Assembly: GCA_947478535.1 (NCBI GenBank)
Contig: CANJXD010000340.1
Location: 1 to 6,488, forward strand
DNA from: Acetobacteraceae bacterium
Lineage (GTDB): Bacteria; Pseudomonadota; Alphaproteobacteria; Acetobacterales; Acetobacteraceae
Reading direction: 5' to 3'
DNA length: 6,488 nucleotides
The notes under the pieces were generated by a model. The model did not search any database and was not told the origin of the DNA. It saw nothing but the letters and a program-made list of their open reading frames with translations. Both the position numbers and the translations under genes were made by a program. Shown here piece by piece: positions 1-5,891 of this stretch. Within the stretch, counting starts at the first letter, position 1. The number at the start of each line of letters is the position of its first letter.

Positions 1-380
1 AAGTCTCGCAGCGGATCGAAGGGCACGCCGCGCATCACGTATTTGTTCAGCACATGCGTCGTCGCCGCGACCAGCAGCGTGTGCCCATCGGGGTTTGCCC
101 GGGCCACGGCCTCGGACCCGATGACGCCATTCGCCCCGGTGCGGTTTTCCACCACGAAGGGTTGGCCGAGTTCGCCGGCCAGGGCCTCCGACAAATGGCG
201 TGAGAAGATGTCCGTGCCGCCGCCAGCCGCGTAGGGCACGATGACCCGAACCGGACGCACCGGCCAGGCCTGCGCCAGGGCACGCCGGGAAGCGGGCGCG
301 GCGAGCAGCGCGCCGCCGCCGGCCAGCAGCAGGCGGCGTGGGATCGTGGATACGGCGATGGCCGCCCTCTTCTCCGTCAT
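1..380 (-). CDS. Bug-family (tripartite tricarboxylate transporter-type) periplasmic substrate-binding protein, N-terminal part
   Basis: This partial gene covers the first 126 codons and its 3' end lies beyond the left edge. The start is ATG at 380-378, preceded by a strong Shine-Dalgarno AAGGAGG (388-394) with a 7-base spacer. The N-terminus is an export signal with twin arginines (R15, R16, in IPRRLLLAGG), a hydrophobic stretch at about residues 17-30 and an ALAQA cleavage region near residues 34-38. It may use the Tat route, although Sec cannot be excluded. The mature start matches the Bug family (TctC/BugD-like): VIVPYAAGGGTD at about 46-57, VVENRTGANGVIGS at about 76-89 and NPDGHTLL at about 96-103. 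Bug proteins bind organic acids or other small carboxylated solutes, and many are orphans without TctA/TctB. It is the third gene of the minus-strand operon, 35 bases after the Rieske gene, so it probably supplies that pathway's substrate. The ligand cannot be predicted. Confidence 0.93.
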   Translation of the reverse strand, partial: MTEKRAAIAVSTIPRRLLLAGGGALLAAPASRRALAQAWPVRPVRVIVPYAAGGGTDIFSRHLSEALAGELGQPFVVENRTGANGVIGSEAVARANPDGHTLLVAATTHVLNKYVMRGVPFDPLRD

Positions 381-387
381 GGTCGTT

Positions 388-394
388 CCTCCTT
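388..394 (-). promoter_or_regulatory. Ribosome binding site of the Bug-family gene
   Basis: On the minus strand AAGGAGG lies 7 bases upstream of the ATG at 380. It is a near-ideal anti-SD match and fixes the start of the binding-protein gene within the 35-base gap after the Rieske gene. Confidence 0.8.
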
Positions 395-415
395 GCCGCG
401 TTGCGCGCTGGCGAA

Positions 416-796
416 TCACACCGTCAGCACGACCTGCCCGTCCTCGATATCGACGGGGTATTTCCGAAGCCGGGTGGGCTTGGCCTGGTAGAGCTCCTCG
501 CCGGAGCGGATGTCGTACTCGAAGCCATGCCAGGGGCAGGCGACGACCTCCCCGTCCCGGCCATAGATCAACTGACCAGGCGCGGAGGGCAGCGCGGTGC
601 CGCCGACGAGGCCCCGGCAGATCGGCGCCGCCTTGTGCGGGCAGCGGTTGCGCATGGCGTGGATCTCGCCGTTCGGCAGGCGGATGACGCCGATCTCGCG
701 CTCCCCCACCGTGATGAGGCGGAAGGCGCCCACGGGGAAATCCGCCACCGCGCCGACAGGCAGCTTCTGCTTGGGCCGCGCCCTGGTGTCCGACAT
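416..796 (-). CDS. Small stand-alone Rieske [2Fe-2S] protein
   Basis: This 126-residue protein has no signal peptide or membrane segment and is essentially one Rieske domain. The cluster ligands are visible as CPH (C52, H54) and CPWH (C87, H90), followed by GFEYDIRSGE, which is typical of the second Rieske box. The gap between H54 and C87 is 32 residues, about twice the usual 15-17. The extra loop (about residues 64-84) contains GTALPSAPGQ and YGRDGE. By family knowledge, such soluble Rieske proteins act as ferredoxin-like electron carriers or small subunits of redox enzymes. No oxygenase alpha subunit or reductase is in the window. The start at ATG 796 is supported by AGGAGG at 802-807 with a 5-base spacer; a longer reading frame to 1033 only runs antiparallel inside the amidohydrolase gene. 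The gene follows the amidohydrolase by 10 bases, so the two are probably co-translated and work in one pathway. Confidence 0.93.
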   Translation of the reverse strand: MSDTRARPKQKLPVGAVADFPVGAFRLITVGEREIGVIRLPNGEIHAMRNRCPHKAAPICRGLVGGTALPSAPGQLIYGRDGEVVACPWHGFEYDIRSGEELYQAKPTRLRKYPVDIEDGQVVLTV

Positions 797-801
797 CCGT
801 G

Positions 802-807
802 CCTCCT
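802..807 (-). promoter_or_regulatory. Ribosome binding site of the Rieske gene, sharing a base with the upstream stop codon
   Basis: The minus strand reads TGAGGAGGCACGGATG. The last A of the amidohydrolase stop (TGA, 809-807) is also the first A of the AGGAGG Shine-Dalgarno, and the Rieske ATG follows 5 bases later. Ribosomes terminating on the amidohydrolase would uncover or directly reuse this site, which suggests translational coupling and near-equal expression of the two proteins. Confidence 0.75.
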
Positions 808-1898
808 CAATCCAACCGCAGCGTCGCGTCGGCGTTCTCCGCGAAGATGCGGCGGCGCGCCTCGGGCGGCAGGGAACGCAGGGACTGACCGGGCATGTCG
901 TTGTCCCAGTGCGGGTAGTCCGAGCTGAAGCAGAGCAGGTCGTAGCCCAGCATCGCGACCAGCCGGTCGAGGTCGCGCGGGTCATCCGGCTCATCAAGCG
1001 GCTGGGTGGAGAAGCGGATGTGGTCATGCACATAGTCGATGGGGGACCGCTTCACCCACGGCGTCTCATGCCGCAGCGACCGCCAGGTCCGCTCCATCCG
1101 CCAGAGCAGCGGCATGGCCCAGAGGAAGCCGTATTCGACGAAGATGACCTTCAGCTTCGGGAAGCGTTCGAAGACACCACTGAAGACCAGGCTGTTGACG
1201 TTCGCCTCCGCGGCGAGGGACAGCGTGACGTAGCGTTCGACATAGGTATCCGGGATGCCGCCCGGCGTCGTGGGGGCGCCGTGATAGATGCTGTCGGTGC
1301 CGGTGACATGGACCAGGATAGGCAGGCCGAGATCCTGCGCCGCCTCATAGACCGGCCACCAATGCCGGTTGCCGAGCAGGATGTTGATGGGCGGAATGAA
1401 AACGGCGGCCACCTGCGGATGCCGCCCGAAGCGCCGGATCTCTGCCACCGCCGCGGTCACGTCCTGGGACGGTACGGTCATGGCGAGGCGGAATCGGCTG
1501 TCGGCGCGCAGCCAGGTATCGGCGTAGAAGTCGTTGAACGCGGTGGTCAGGACGATGCTCTCATCCACGCTGGCCTGCACGGCAGCGAGGGATCCGGCCT
1601 GCAGCGTCGTCAACAGCGCGATGTCGATGCCATTGGGGTCGAGGTAGTGGGCGATGGTGTGGTGCGGGTCCGTGCCGCCGATGCTGCCCTGGGGGGTACG
1701 CGCATCCTCCCGCACCGTCGATCCATTGGGGTGGAGGTAGCGGAACGTCAGGTTCCCCATCGCCCCCGCCGCACGCTTGCGGACCAGCCGCTGGCGCCAG
1801 GACTCGTCAAGGTAAGGGAACAGGTCCGGCAGCCCGCCCTTCAGCAGCGGATGCACGTCACAATCGACGATGCGGAGCCGGGTCTCGGCCGCGCTCAT
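807..1898 (-). CDS. Amidohydrolase_2 family (ACMSD-like TIM-barrel metal-dependent hydrolase/decarboxylase)
   Basis: This 363-residue protein belongs to the amidohydrolase superfamily, Amidohydrolase_2 branch. It opens with IVDCDVHP (D14 and H16 in place of the classical HxH). It continues with ILVHVTGTD (H197), FVEYGFLWAMPLLWRMER (E255, R267) and FSSDYPHWDND (D327, H330), which closes the metal site. This motif set is typical of cytoplasmic TIM-barrel enzymes that hydrolyse or decarboxylate cyclic or aromatic carboxylates, such as ACMSD and gamma-resorcylate decarboxylase. The exact substrate is unknown. I chose ATG 1898 because the family motif begins 11 residues in and a purine-rich GGGGGAG (1904-1910) precedes it. 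Upstream in-frame starts add only a Pro/Arg-rich tail. It is the first gene of the minus-strand operon, 10 bases before the Rieske gene and divergent from the GntR regulator, which is its most likely controller. Confidence 0.93.
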   Translation of the reverse strand: MSAAETRLRIVDCDVHPLLKGGLPDLFPYLDESWRQRLVRKRAAGAMGNLTFRYLHPNGSTVREDARTPQGSIGGTDPHHTIAHYLDPNGIDIALLTTLQAGSLAAVQASVDESIVLTTAFNDFYADTWLRADSRFRLAMTVPSQDVTAAVAEIRRFGRHPQVAAVFIPPINILLGNRHWWPVYEAAQDLGLPILVHVTGTDSIYHGAPTTPGGIPDTYVERYVTLSLAAEANVNSLVFSGVFERFPKLKVIFVEYGFLWAMPLLWRMERTWRSLRHETPWVKRSPIDYVHDHIRFSTQPLDEPDDPRDLDRLVAMLGYDLLCFSSDYPHWDNDMPGQSLRSLPPEARRRIFAENADATLRLD

Positions 1899-1948
1899 GC
1901 GGGCTCCCCCGCGCGGTGGGCGGCCTGCGGGGCGGTGGTGACCATCAT
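1895..1948 (-). other. Possible 17-codon leader ORF overlapping the amidohydrolase start
   Basis: On the minus strand, tandem ATG ATG (1948-1943) begins a 17-codon frame, MMVTTAPQAAHRAGEPA. It ends at TGA 1897-1895, overlapping the amidohydrolase ATG as ATGA. An AGGA (1958-1961) sits 9 bases upstream of the first ATG. The geometry is that of a translationally coupled leader peptide, and the amidohydrolase Shine-Dalgarno lies inside it. A short frame like this can easily arise by chance in GC-rich DNA and no homology is recognisable, so this is a weak candidate only. Confidence 0.2.
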
Positions 1949-2048
1949 CGGGTCTGTTCCTGGTACGCGTTCCCTCGCCGCCGGGCGGACCCTTCGGCAA
2001 CGTCATGGTCCCGGGCTTGCGAAGGGGCGTCAAGCGCTGCTAGGCAAG

Positions 2049-2061
2049 ATTGTCAAACAAT
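2049..2061. promoter_or_regulatory. Predicted operator for the divergent FCD/GntR regulator
   Basis: ATTGT-CAA-ACAAT is a perfect 5-base inverted repeat with a 3-base centre. It matches the known FadR/FCD-subfamily operator pattern TNGTNNNACNA at every fixed position. It lies 12 bases upstream of the regulator's ATG and about 150 bases upstream of the divergent amidohydrolase operon. On the minus strand it contains TTGACA (2056-2051), a perfect -35 hexamer that would point towards the amidohydrolase operon, though no good -10 follows at 16-18 bases. On the plus strand it overlaps AATAAT (2059-2064), a -10-like hexamer for the regulator. Binding here could therefore repress both directions, with autoregulation. 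The repeat is seen directly; protein binding is inferred from family knowledge. Confidence 0.6.
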
Positions 2062-2073
2062 AATGCCGGACGC

Positions 2074-2757
2074 ATGAGCATCCCTGTCGCAACGACCCCG
2101 CGCCGAGGCGCCACCGTGGATTATGTGGTGGAGGATACCGCCGCCGCGATCCGCTCAGGTCGCCTGGCGCTGGGGCAGCGGCTGGTCGAGGCCGACATGG
2201 TGCGCGACCTCGGCGTCAGCCGCGGCACGCTGCGGGAGGCGCTGAACCGCCTGGCCGCGGCGGGGCTGGTGGAGATCATTCCCAACCGCGGCGCCGTGGT
2301 CCGCCGCCTGACGCGAAAGGAAGTGGCGGACCGCTTCGAAATCCGCGCACGGGTCGAGGGCCTGGCTGCCTTCCTCGCGGCGCAGCGGCTGGATGAGGCG
2401 GACCACCGCGCCCGGCTTCTCGCCGTCGCCAGGCCGCTGGAGGATGGCGCGCTGCCGGAGGCCGCCTTCGCCCGGCGCGGTAGCTATCTGATCCATGAGA
2501 CAATCGCCGATGTGTCCGGGAATGCGGAACTCGGCCCAATGGTCCGCCAGTTGCGGCTGCCGGCCGTGATGGTCGAAATCCGCCGATCCCTCGATGAGGA
2601 CCGGGCCTTCTGGCGGCGGGTGATGCAGGAACACCGTCAGATCGTGGACGCGATCCTGGCGCGGGACGCCACCGCGGCGGAGGCCGCGATGCGCCTGCAT
2701 ATCGAGGCCAACCGGGACCTTCTGCTGTCCCTGCCGGCCCGGCTTTTCGCGGGCTAG
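2074..2757 (+). CDS. GntR-family transcriptional regulator, FCD (FadR) subfamily
   Basis: This 227-residue DNA-binding regulator has an N-terminal winged helix at about residues 15-80. The recognition region DLGVSRGTLREALNRLAAAG is followed by a wing containing PNRGAVVRRLT. The C-terminal all-helical FCD ligand domain spans about 85-220. Three expected metal-binding histidines are present: H141 (in YLIHETIADVSGN), H187 (QEHRQIVDAI) and H209 (MRLHIEAN). The acidic residue usually four positions before the first His is Ser137, so metal coordination may differ. FCD proteins typically sense carboxylic acids. An in-frame TTG at 2050 would add 8 residues but falls inside the predicted operator, so ATG 2074 is preferred despite lacking a clear Shine-Dalgarno. 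The gene is divergent from the amidohydrolase operon, which it probably controls along with itself. Its stop overlaps that of the convergent M20D gene by 4 bases. Confidence 0.93.
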   Translation: MSIPVATTPRRGATVDYVVEDTAAAIRSGRLALGQRLVEADMVRDLGVSRGTLREALNRLAAAGLVEIIPNRGAVVRRLTRKEVADRFEIRARVEGLAAFLAAQRLDEADHRARLLAVARPLEDGALPEAAFARRGSYLIHETIADVSGNAELGPMVRQLRLPAVMVEIRRSLDEDRAFWRRVMQEHRQIVDAILARDATAAEAAMRLHIEANRDLLLSLPARLFAG

Positions 2758-3983
2758 CCCCCCGCCAACGCCCGCTTCGCGACCTCGGCCAGGAAACTGC
2801 TGGCCACGGGAAGCACCGCGTCGTTGAAGTCGTAGCGCGGGTTGTGCAGCTCGCACCCGCCGTCGCCCGGGCCATTGCCGATCCAGACGAAGGCGCCGGG
2901 GGCTTCCTTCAGGAACCAGGAGAAATCCTCCCCTGTCATCGCCGGCGGCAGGTCCCGGCGCAGCGGCGCCACGCTGGCGGCGGCGGCGGCCGCCAATTCG
3001 CGTTCCGCCGGGTGATTCGCGGTCACTTCCACGCCCTGCCGCCAGCCGACGGCGACATCCACGGCGCAGGTCGCGCCGATGCCATGCGCCACGCGGTGCA
3101 GCCCATCCTTGATGGCGGTGCCGGCGCTGTCGGCCAGCCAGCGCGCGGTGCCCCGCAGCACGACGCGGGCCGGGATCTGGTTCTGGGCGGACCCACCCTC
3201 CACGATGGTCACGCTCACCACGCCGCCAGCCAGCGGATCGACGTTGCGGGCGACGATGGATTGCAGGGCGACAATGCAGTGCCCCGCCGCCAGCATCGGG
3301 TCCCTGGACAGATGCGGCAGCGCGGCGTGGCTGGCATGGCCGTCGAATGTGATGTCGAAGCGCGCACCGGCGGCCATCACGGCGCGTTCATGCACCGCGA
3401 TCGTACCCACGGGCAGGCCCGGCCAATTGTGCCAGCCGAAGATGCGATCCATCGGGAAGCGGCGGAACAGCCCTTCCTGCACCATGCCGATGGCGCCGCC
3501 GCCGCCTTCCTCCGCGGGCTGGAACACCAAATGCACCGTCCCGGTCCAGGCCTTGTCGTCCAGCAGCAGCTTCGCCGCGCCGAGCAGGGCGGTGGTGTGC
3601 CCATCATGCCCGCAGGCATGCATCACGCCGGGGATGGTGCTTTTATAGGGCAGCGCCTCGTTCATTTCCTGGATCGGCAGCGCGTCCATATCGCCGCGCA
3701 GTCCGACGCTGCGATTGCCGCCCGGCTCACCACCCCCGCGCCGCAGCGTCGCCACAACGCCATGGCCGGCGAAATTGTCGGTGATTTCGGTGACGCCCAT
3801 CTCCCGCAGCCGCGCGACCACGAAGGCGGCGGTCGCACCTTCCTGCCGGGTCAGGCCCGGGTTGGCATGAAGGTGGCGTCGCCACCCCGTCAGCGTCTCG
3901 GCGAGTGCGGTGTCCATGGAATAGAAGTAGCCTCGCGACGCGGCGGCTTCCATCCCCGAAGCGTACGAAACATTCCTTTGCAT
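2754..3983 (-). CDS. M20D-family metallo-amidohydrolase (hippurate / N-acyl-amino-acid hydrolase-like)
   Basis: This 409-residue enzyme of the M20 peptidase family, subfamily D, would hydrolyse N-acyl amino acids or related amides; the substrate is not determined. With the upstream start, the metal and catalytic residues are: MHACGHDGHT (C124, H126, D127), QPAEEG (catalytic E158, ligand E159), GWHN (H185), and ELHNPRYDFND near the C-terminus (H380). The dimerisation (lid) domain runs at about 200-320 and begins with FDGHASHAALPH. All expected residues are intact and there is no signal peptide. ATG 3983 has a good Shine-Dalgarno (GAGGGG, 3992-3997, 8-base spacer). It gives a 22-residue N-terminal extension not typical of the family, and ATG 3917 (387 residues) would match the usual length but lacks a Shine-Dalgarno. 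The gene is convergent with the regulator and divergent from tamA. Membership in the catabolic module is possible but unproven. Confidence 0.93.
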   Translation of the reverse strand: MQRNVSYASGMEAAASRGYFYSMDTALAETLTGWRRHLHANPGLTRQEGATAAFVVARLREMGVTEITDNFAGHGVVATLRRGGGEPGGNRSVGLRGDMDALPIQEMNEALPYKSTIPGVMHACGHDGHTTALLGAAKLLLDDKAWTGTVHLVFQPAEEGGGGAIGMVQEGLFRRFPMDRIFGWHNWPGLPVGTIAVHERAVMAAGARFDITFDGHASHAALPHLSRDPMLAAGHCIVALQSIVARNVDPLAGGVVSVTIVEGGSAQNQIPARVVLRGTARWLADSAGTAIKDGLHRVAHGIGATCAVDVAVGWRQGVEVTANHPAERELAAAAAASVAPLRRDLPPAMTGEDFSWFLKEAPGAFVWIGNGPGDGGCELHNPRYDFNDAVLPVASSFLAEVAKRALAGG

Positions 3984-3991
3984 CCGATCTA

Positions 3992-3997
3992 CCCCTC
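3992..3997 (-). promoter_or_regulatory. Candidate ribosome binding site deciding the M20D start
   Basis: On the minus strand GAGGGG lies 8 bases before the ATG at 3983. The alternative ATGs at 3953 and 3917 have weaker or no Shine-Dalgarno sequences. This is the main argument for the longer N-terminus. Family alignment would argue for 3917 instead. Confidence 0.5.
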
Positions 3998-4024
3998 GGG
4001 TCCCACCATCGGCGTCGCGAACAC

Positions 4025-5890
4025 GTGAGACGATTGAGACTTCTCCTCGCCCTGCTGCCCCTGCGGTTCCTGGCTGCGCTGTTCCTCGCTGGCCCCCTGG
4101 CGGCGCAGGAGCCGGCCATGCAGCCCTATGCGCCGATGCTGCTCGCGCCGGAGGAAGCCGGCATGGATGCGCCGCTGCGCGCCGCCTCCCGGCTCATCCG
4201 CCTGGTGGAGGAAGCGCCCGTCGATTCTCAGGGGCTGGTCGCCCGCGCCCTGGCGGAGCCGCGGTTGCTGGAGGAAGTGCTGCGCAGCGGTGGCTATTGG
4301 GCCGGCACCGTGACCGTCGCGATCGACGGCGATCCCGCCGCCACACCCAACCTGGCGGAGCGCCTGGCCCTGGCGCCACCCACGGCACCCATGCCGGTAC
4401 CGGTCGAGATCCGCGTCACCCCCGGGCCGCGCTACACGCTCCGCCGCATCGCGCTCCGCCCAGCCGAGCCTGGCGATGCCGCGGCCGTGGCGGCGCTGGA
4501 TGGCGTCCCGACCCTGGAAGCCGGCGCCCCAGCCGAAGCCGGGCCGGTACTCGATGCGGAGGAGGCGCTGATCGATCGCCTGCGCCGGCTCGGCCACCCG
4601 CTGGCCGCGGTGGCGGAGCGGGACGTGGTGGTGGACCATGAGGCACAGGCGATGGACGTCACCTGGTCGCTCTCGCCCGGCCCGCAGGCACGCTTCGCGG
4701 CGCCGGTCATCGCCGGGGAAACCGGCGTCGCCCCCGCGCTGATCGGCCGCATCGCCGGGCGGATGGAAGGCCAGCTTTTCGCGCCCGCGGTGCAGGACCG
4801 CGCGCGGCGGGACCTGCTGGCGCTGGGCGCCTTTGACAGCGTGCGGGTGCGGGCGGGCCAGCGGCTGGACGCGGCGGGGCGCCTGCCCGTGACCTTCACG
4901 GTGCAGGACCGACCGCGCAACGCGGCCGGGTTCAACCTGTCCTACGAAACCAACTACGGCCCCTCCGGCCAGGTCTTCTACGAACGCCGCAACGTGTTCG
5001 GGAACGCCGAGCGCCTGCGCCTCGAAGCCACCGCCTCCCGCCTCGGCGCGACGGGGCGGACGGAGGATGCGAATTACCGGCTCGGCGCCAGCTTCCGCCG
5101 GCCCGGGCTGATCGATGGGCGGACCAGCCTGGTGATGGAAACCGCGGCGCTGCGCGAAAGACTGAAGGCCTATGACCGGGATGCAGTGATCGCCACCATT
5201 CTGCTGGAACGCCCCTTCGGGGATCGCTGGGTGCTGCAGGCCGGGCCGAGCTTCGAGACCGGGCGAATCGGCCGGGACGGCGCCATGCAGGCCTTCAGCC
5301 TGGCCGGATTGGTGATGGGCGTGCGGTTCGACAGCACGGATTCCGCGCTCGACCCGCGCCGCGGCATTCGTGCCTCGGCCAGCGTCATTCCCTATGCCGA
5401 TGTGGCGGAGGGTGGCGGCTTCACCCGCGCGCTCGGTACGCTGCGGACCTATTGGGACCTGACGGACGATGGCGGCAGTGTGATCGCGCTGCGCGGCACC
5501 ATCGGCAGCCTGATCGGCGCGGATAGCAGGGTTCCCCTGGACAAGCGCTTCTATGCCGGTGGCGGTGGGTCCGTGCGCGGCTATGGCTACCAGATGGTCG
5601 GGCCGCGGGACCAGCAGCGGCGGGCGGAAGGCGGGTCCTCCCTCGTCGAGGGCTCGGTCGAGCTGCGCCAGCGGCTTTCGGGGCCGATCGGCATGGTGGC
5701 CTTCCTCGATGCGGGGACCGTCGGGCAAGATCCGGCGCCCAATTTCAGCGATGTCCGCCTCGGCGCCGGCCTCGGCATCCGTTATGCCACGGCCATCGGG
5801 CCGCTCCGCCTCGATGTCGCCGTGCCGCTCGACAAGCAACGCGGCGATGCCGGCTTCGGCGTCTATGTCGGCCTCGGGCAGGCCTACTGA
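4025..5890 (+). CDS. tamA: TamA, outer-membrane BamA/Omp85-family component of the translocation and assembly module
   Basis: This 621-residue outer-membrane protein would work with TamB in inserting outer-membrane proteins and/or moving lipid to the outer membrane. A signal peptide occupies about residues 1-27, with an Arg-rich start, the hydrophobic stretch FLAALFLAGPLAA and likely cleavage before or near QEP. POTRA-type repeats span about 45-295, the first containing VEEAP and LRSGGYW and the last RRDLLALGAFDSVRV and VQDRPR. The C-terminal Omp85/D15 beta-barrel runs from about 300 to 621. It carries the diagnostic loop-6 motif SVRGY (516-520) within FYAGGGGSVRGYGYQ and ends in an aromatic residue (Y621), as outer-membrane barrels usually do. 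Total length fits TamA. The GTG start at 4025 was chosen because it begins the signal peptide and no in-frame ATG exists upstream; no clear Shine-Dalgarno precedes it. tamB follows after one base. Confidence 0.93.
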   Translation: MRRLRLLLALLPLRFLAALFLAGPLAAQEPAMQPYAPMLLAPEEAGMDAPLRAASRLIRLVEEAPVDSQGLVARALAEPRLLEEVLRSGGYWAGTVTVAIDGDPAATPNLAERLALAPPTAPMPVPVEIRVTPGPRYTLRRIALRPAEPGDAAAVAALDGVPTLEAGAPAEAGPVLDAEEALIDRLRRLGHPLAAVAERDVVVDHEAQAMDVTWSLSPGPQARFAAPVIAGETGVAPALIGRIAGRMEGQLFAPAVQDRARRDLLALGAFDSVRVRAGQRLDAAGRLPVTFTVQDRPRNAAGFNLSYETNYGPSGQVFYERRNVFGNAERLRLEATASRLGATGRTEDANYRLGASFRRPGLIDGRTSLVMETAALRERLKAYDRDAVIATILLERPFGDRWVLQAGPSFETGRIGRDGAMQAFSLAGLVMGVRFDSTDSALDPRRGIRASASVIPYADVAEGGGFTRALGTLRTYWDLTDDGGSVIALRGTIGSLIGADSRVPLDKRFYAGGGGSVRGYGYQMVGPRDQQRRAEGGSSLVEGSVELRQRLSGPIGMVAFLDAGTVGQDPAPNFSDVRLGAGLGIRYATAIGPLRLDVAVPLDKQRGDAGFGVYVGLGQAY

Positions 5891-5891
5891 G

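Noticed and set aside
1936..1944. Palindrome TGGTGACCA in the divergent region as a second operator
   Set aside because: Its 1-base centre does not match the 3-base spacing of FCD operators, and short palindromes of this kind are frequent by chance.
1899..2033. Upstream starts for the amidohydrolase (TTG 2033 or ATG 2006)
   Set aside because: The extra residues are a Pro/Arg/Gly-rich stretch outside the family domain, and the 1898 start has a closer purine-rich ribosome site.
2051..2056. TTGACA on the minus strand as part of a complete sigma-70 promoter for the amidohydrolase operon
   Set aside because: The -35 is perfect, but the hexamer at 17 bases (TTGACG, 2033-2028) is a poor -10, so I do not annotate a full promoter.
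597..2063. A 488-codon plus-strand frame across the amidohydrolase and Rieske genes
   Set aside because: Low-complexity translation with no recognisable motif. The minus strand carries intact catalytic motifs and ribosome sites.
2050..2073. TTG start adding 8 residues to the GntR regulator
   Set aside because: The TTG lies inside the perfect operator repeat, the added residues (SNNNAGR) are not family-like, and the ATG at 2074 is adequate.
2155..2856. A 233-codon minus-strand frame opposite the GntR gene
   Set aside because: No domain is visible, whereas the plus strand shows a complete winged helix and FCD domain.
2844..4028. A 394-codon plus-strand frame opposite the M20D gene
   Set aside because: His/Arg/Gln-rich antisense shadow. 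All M20D metal ligands are intact on the other strand.
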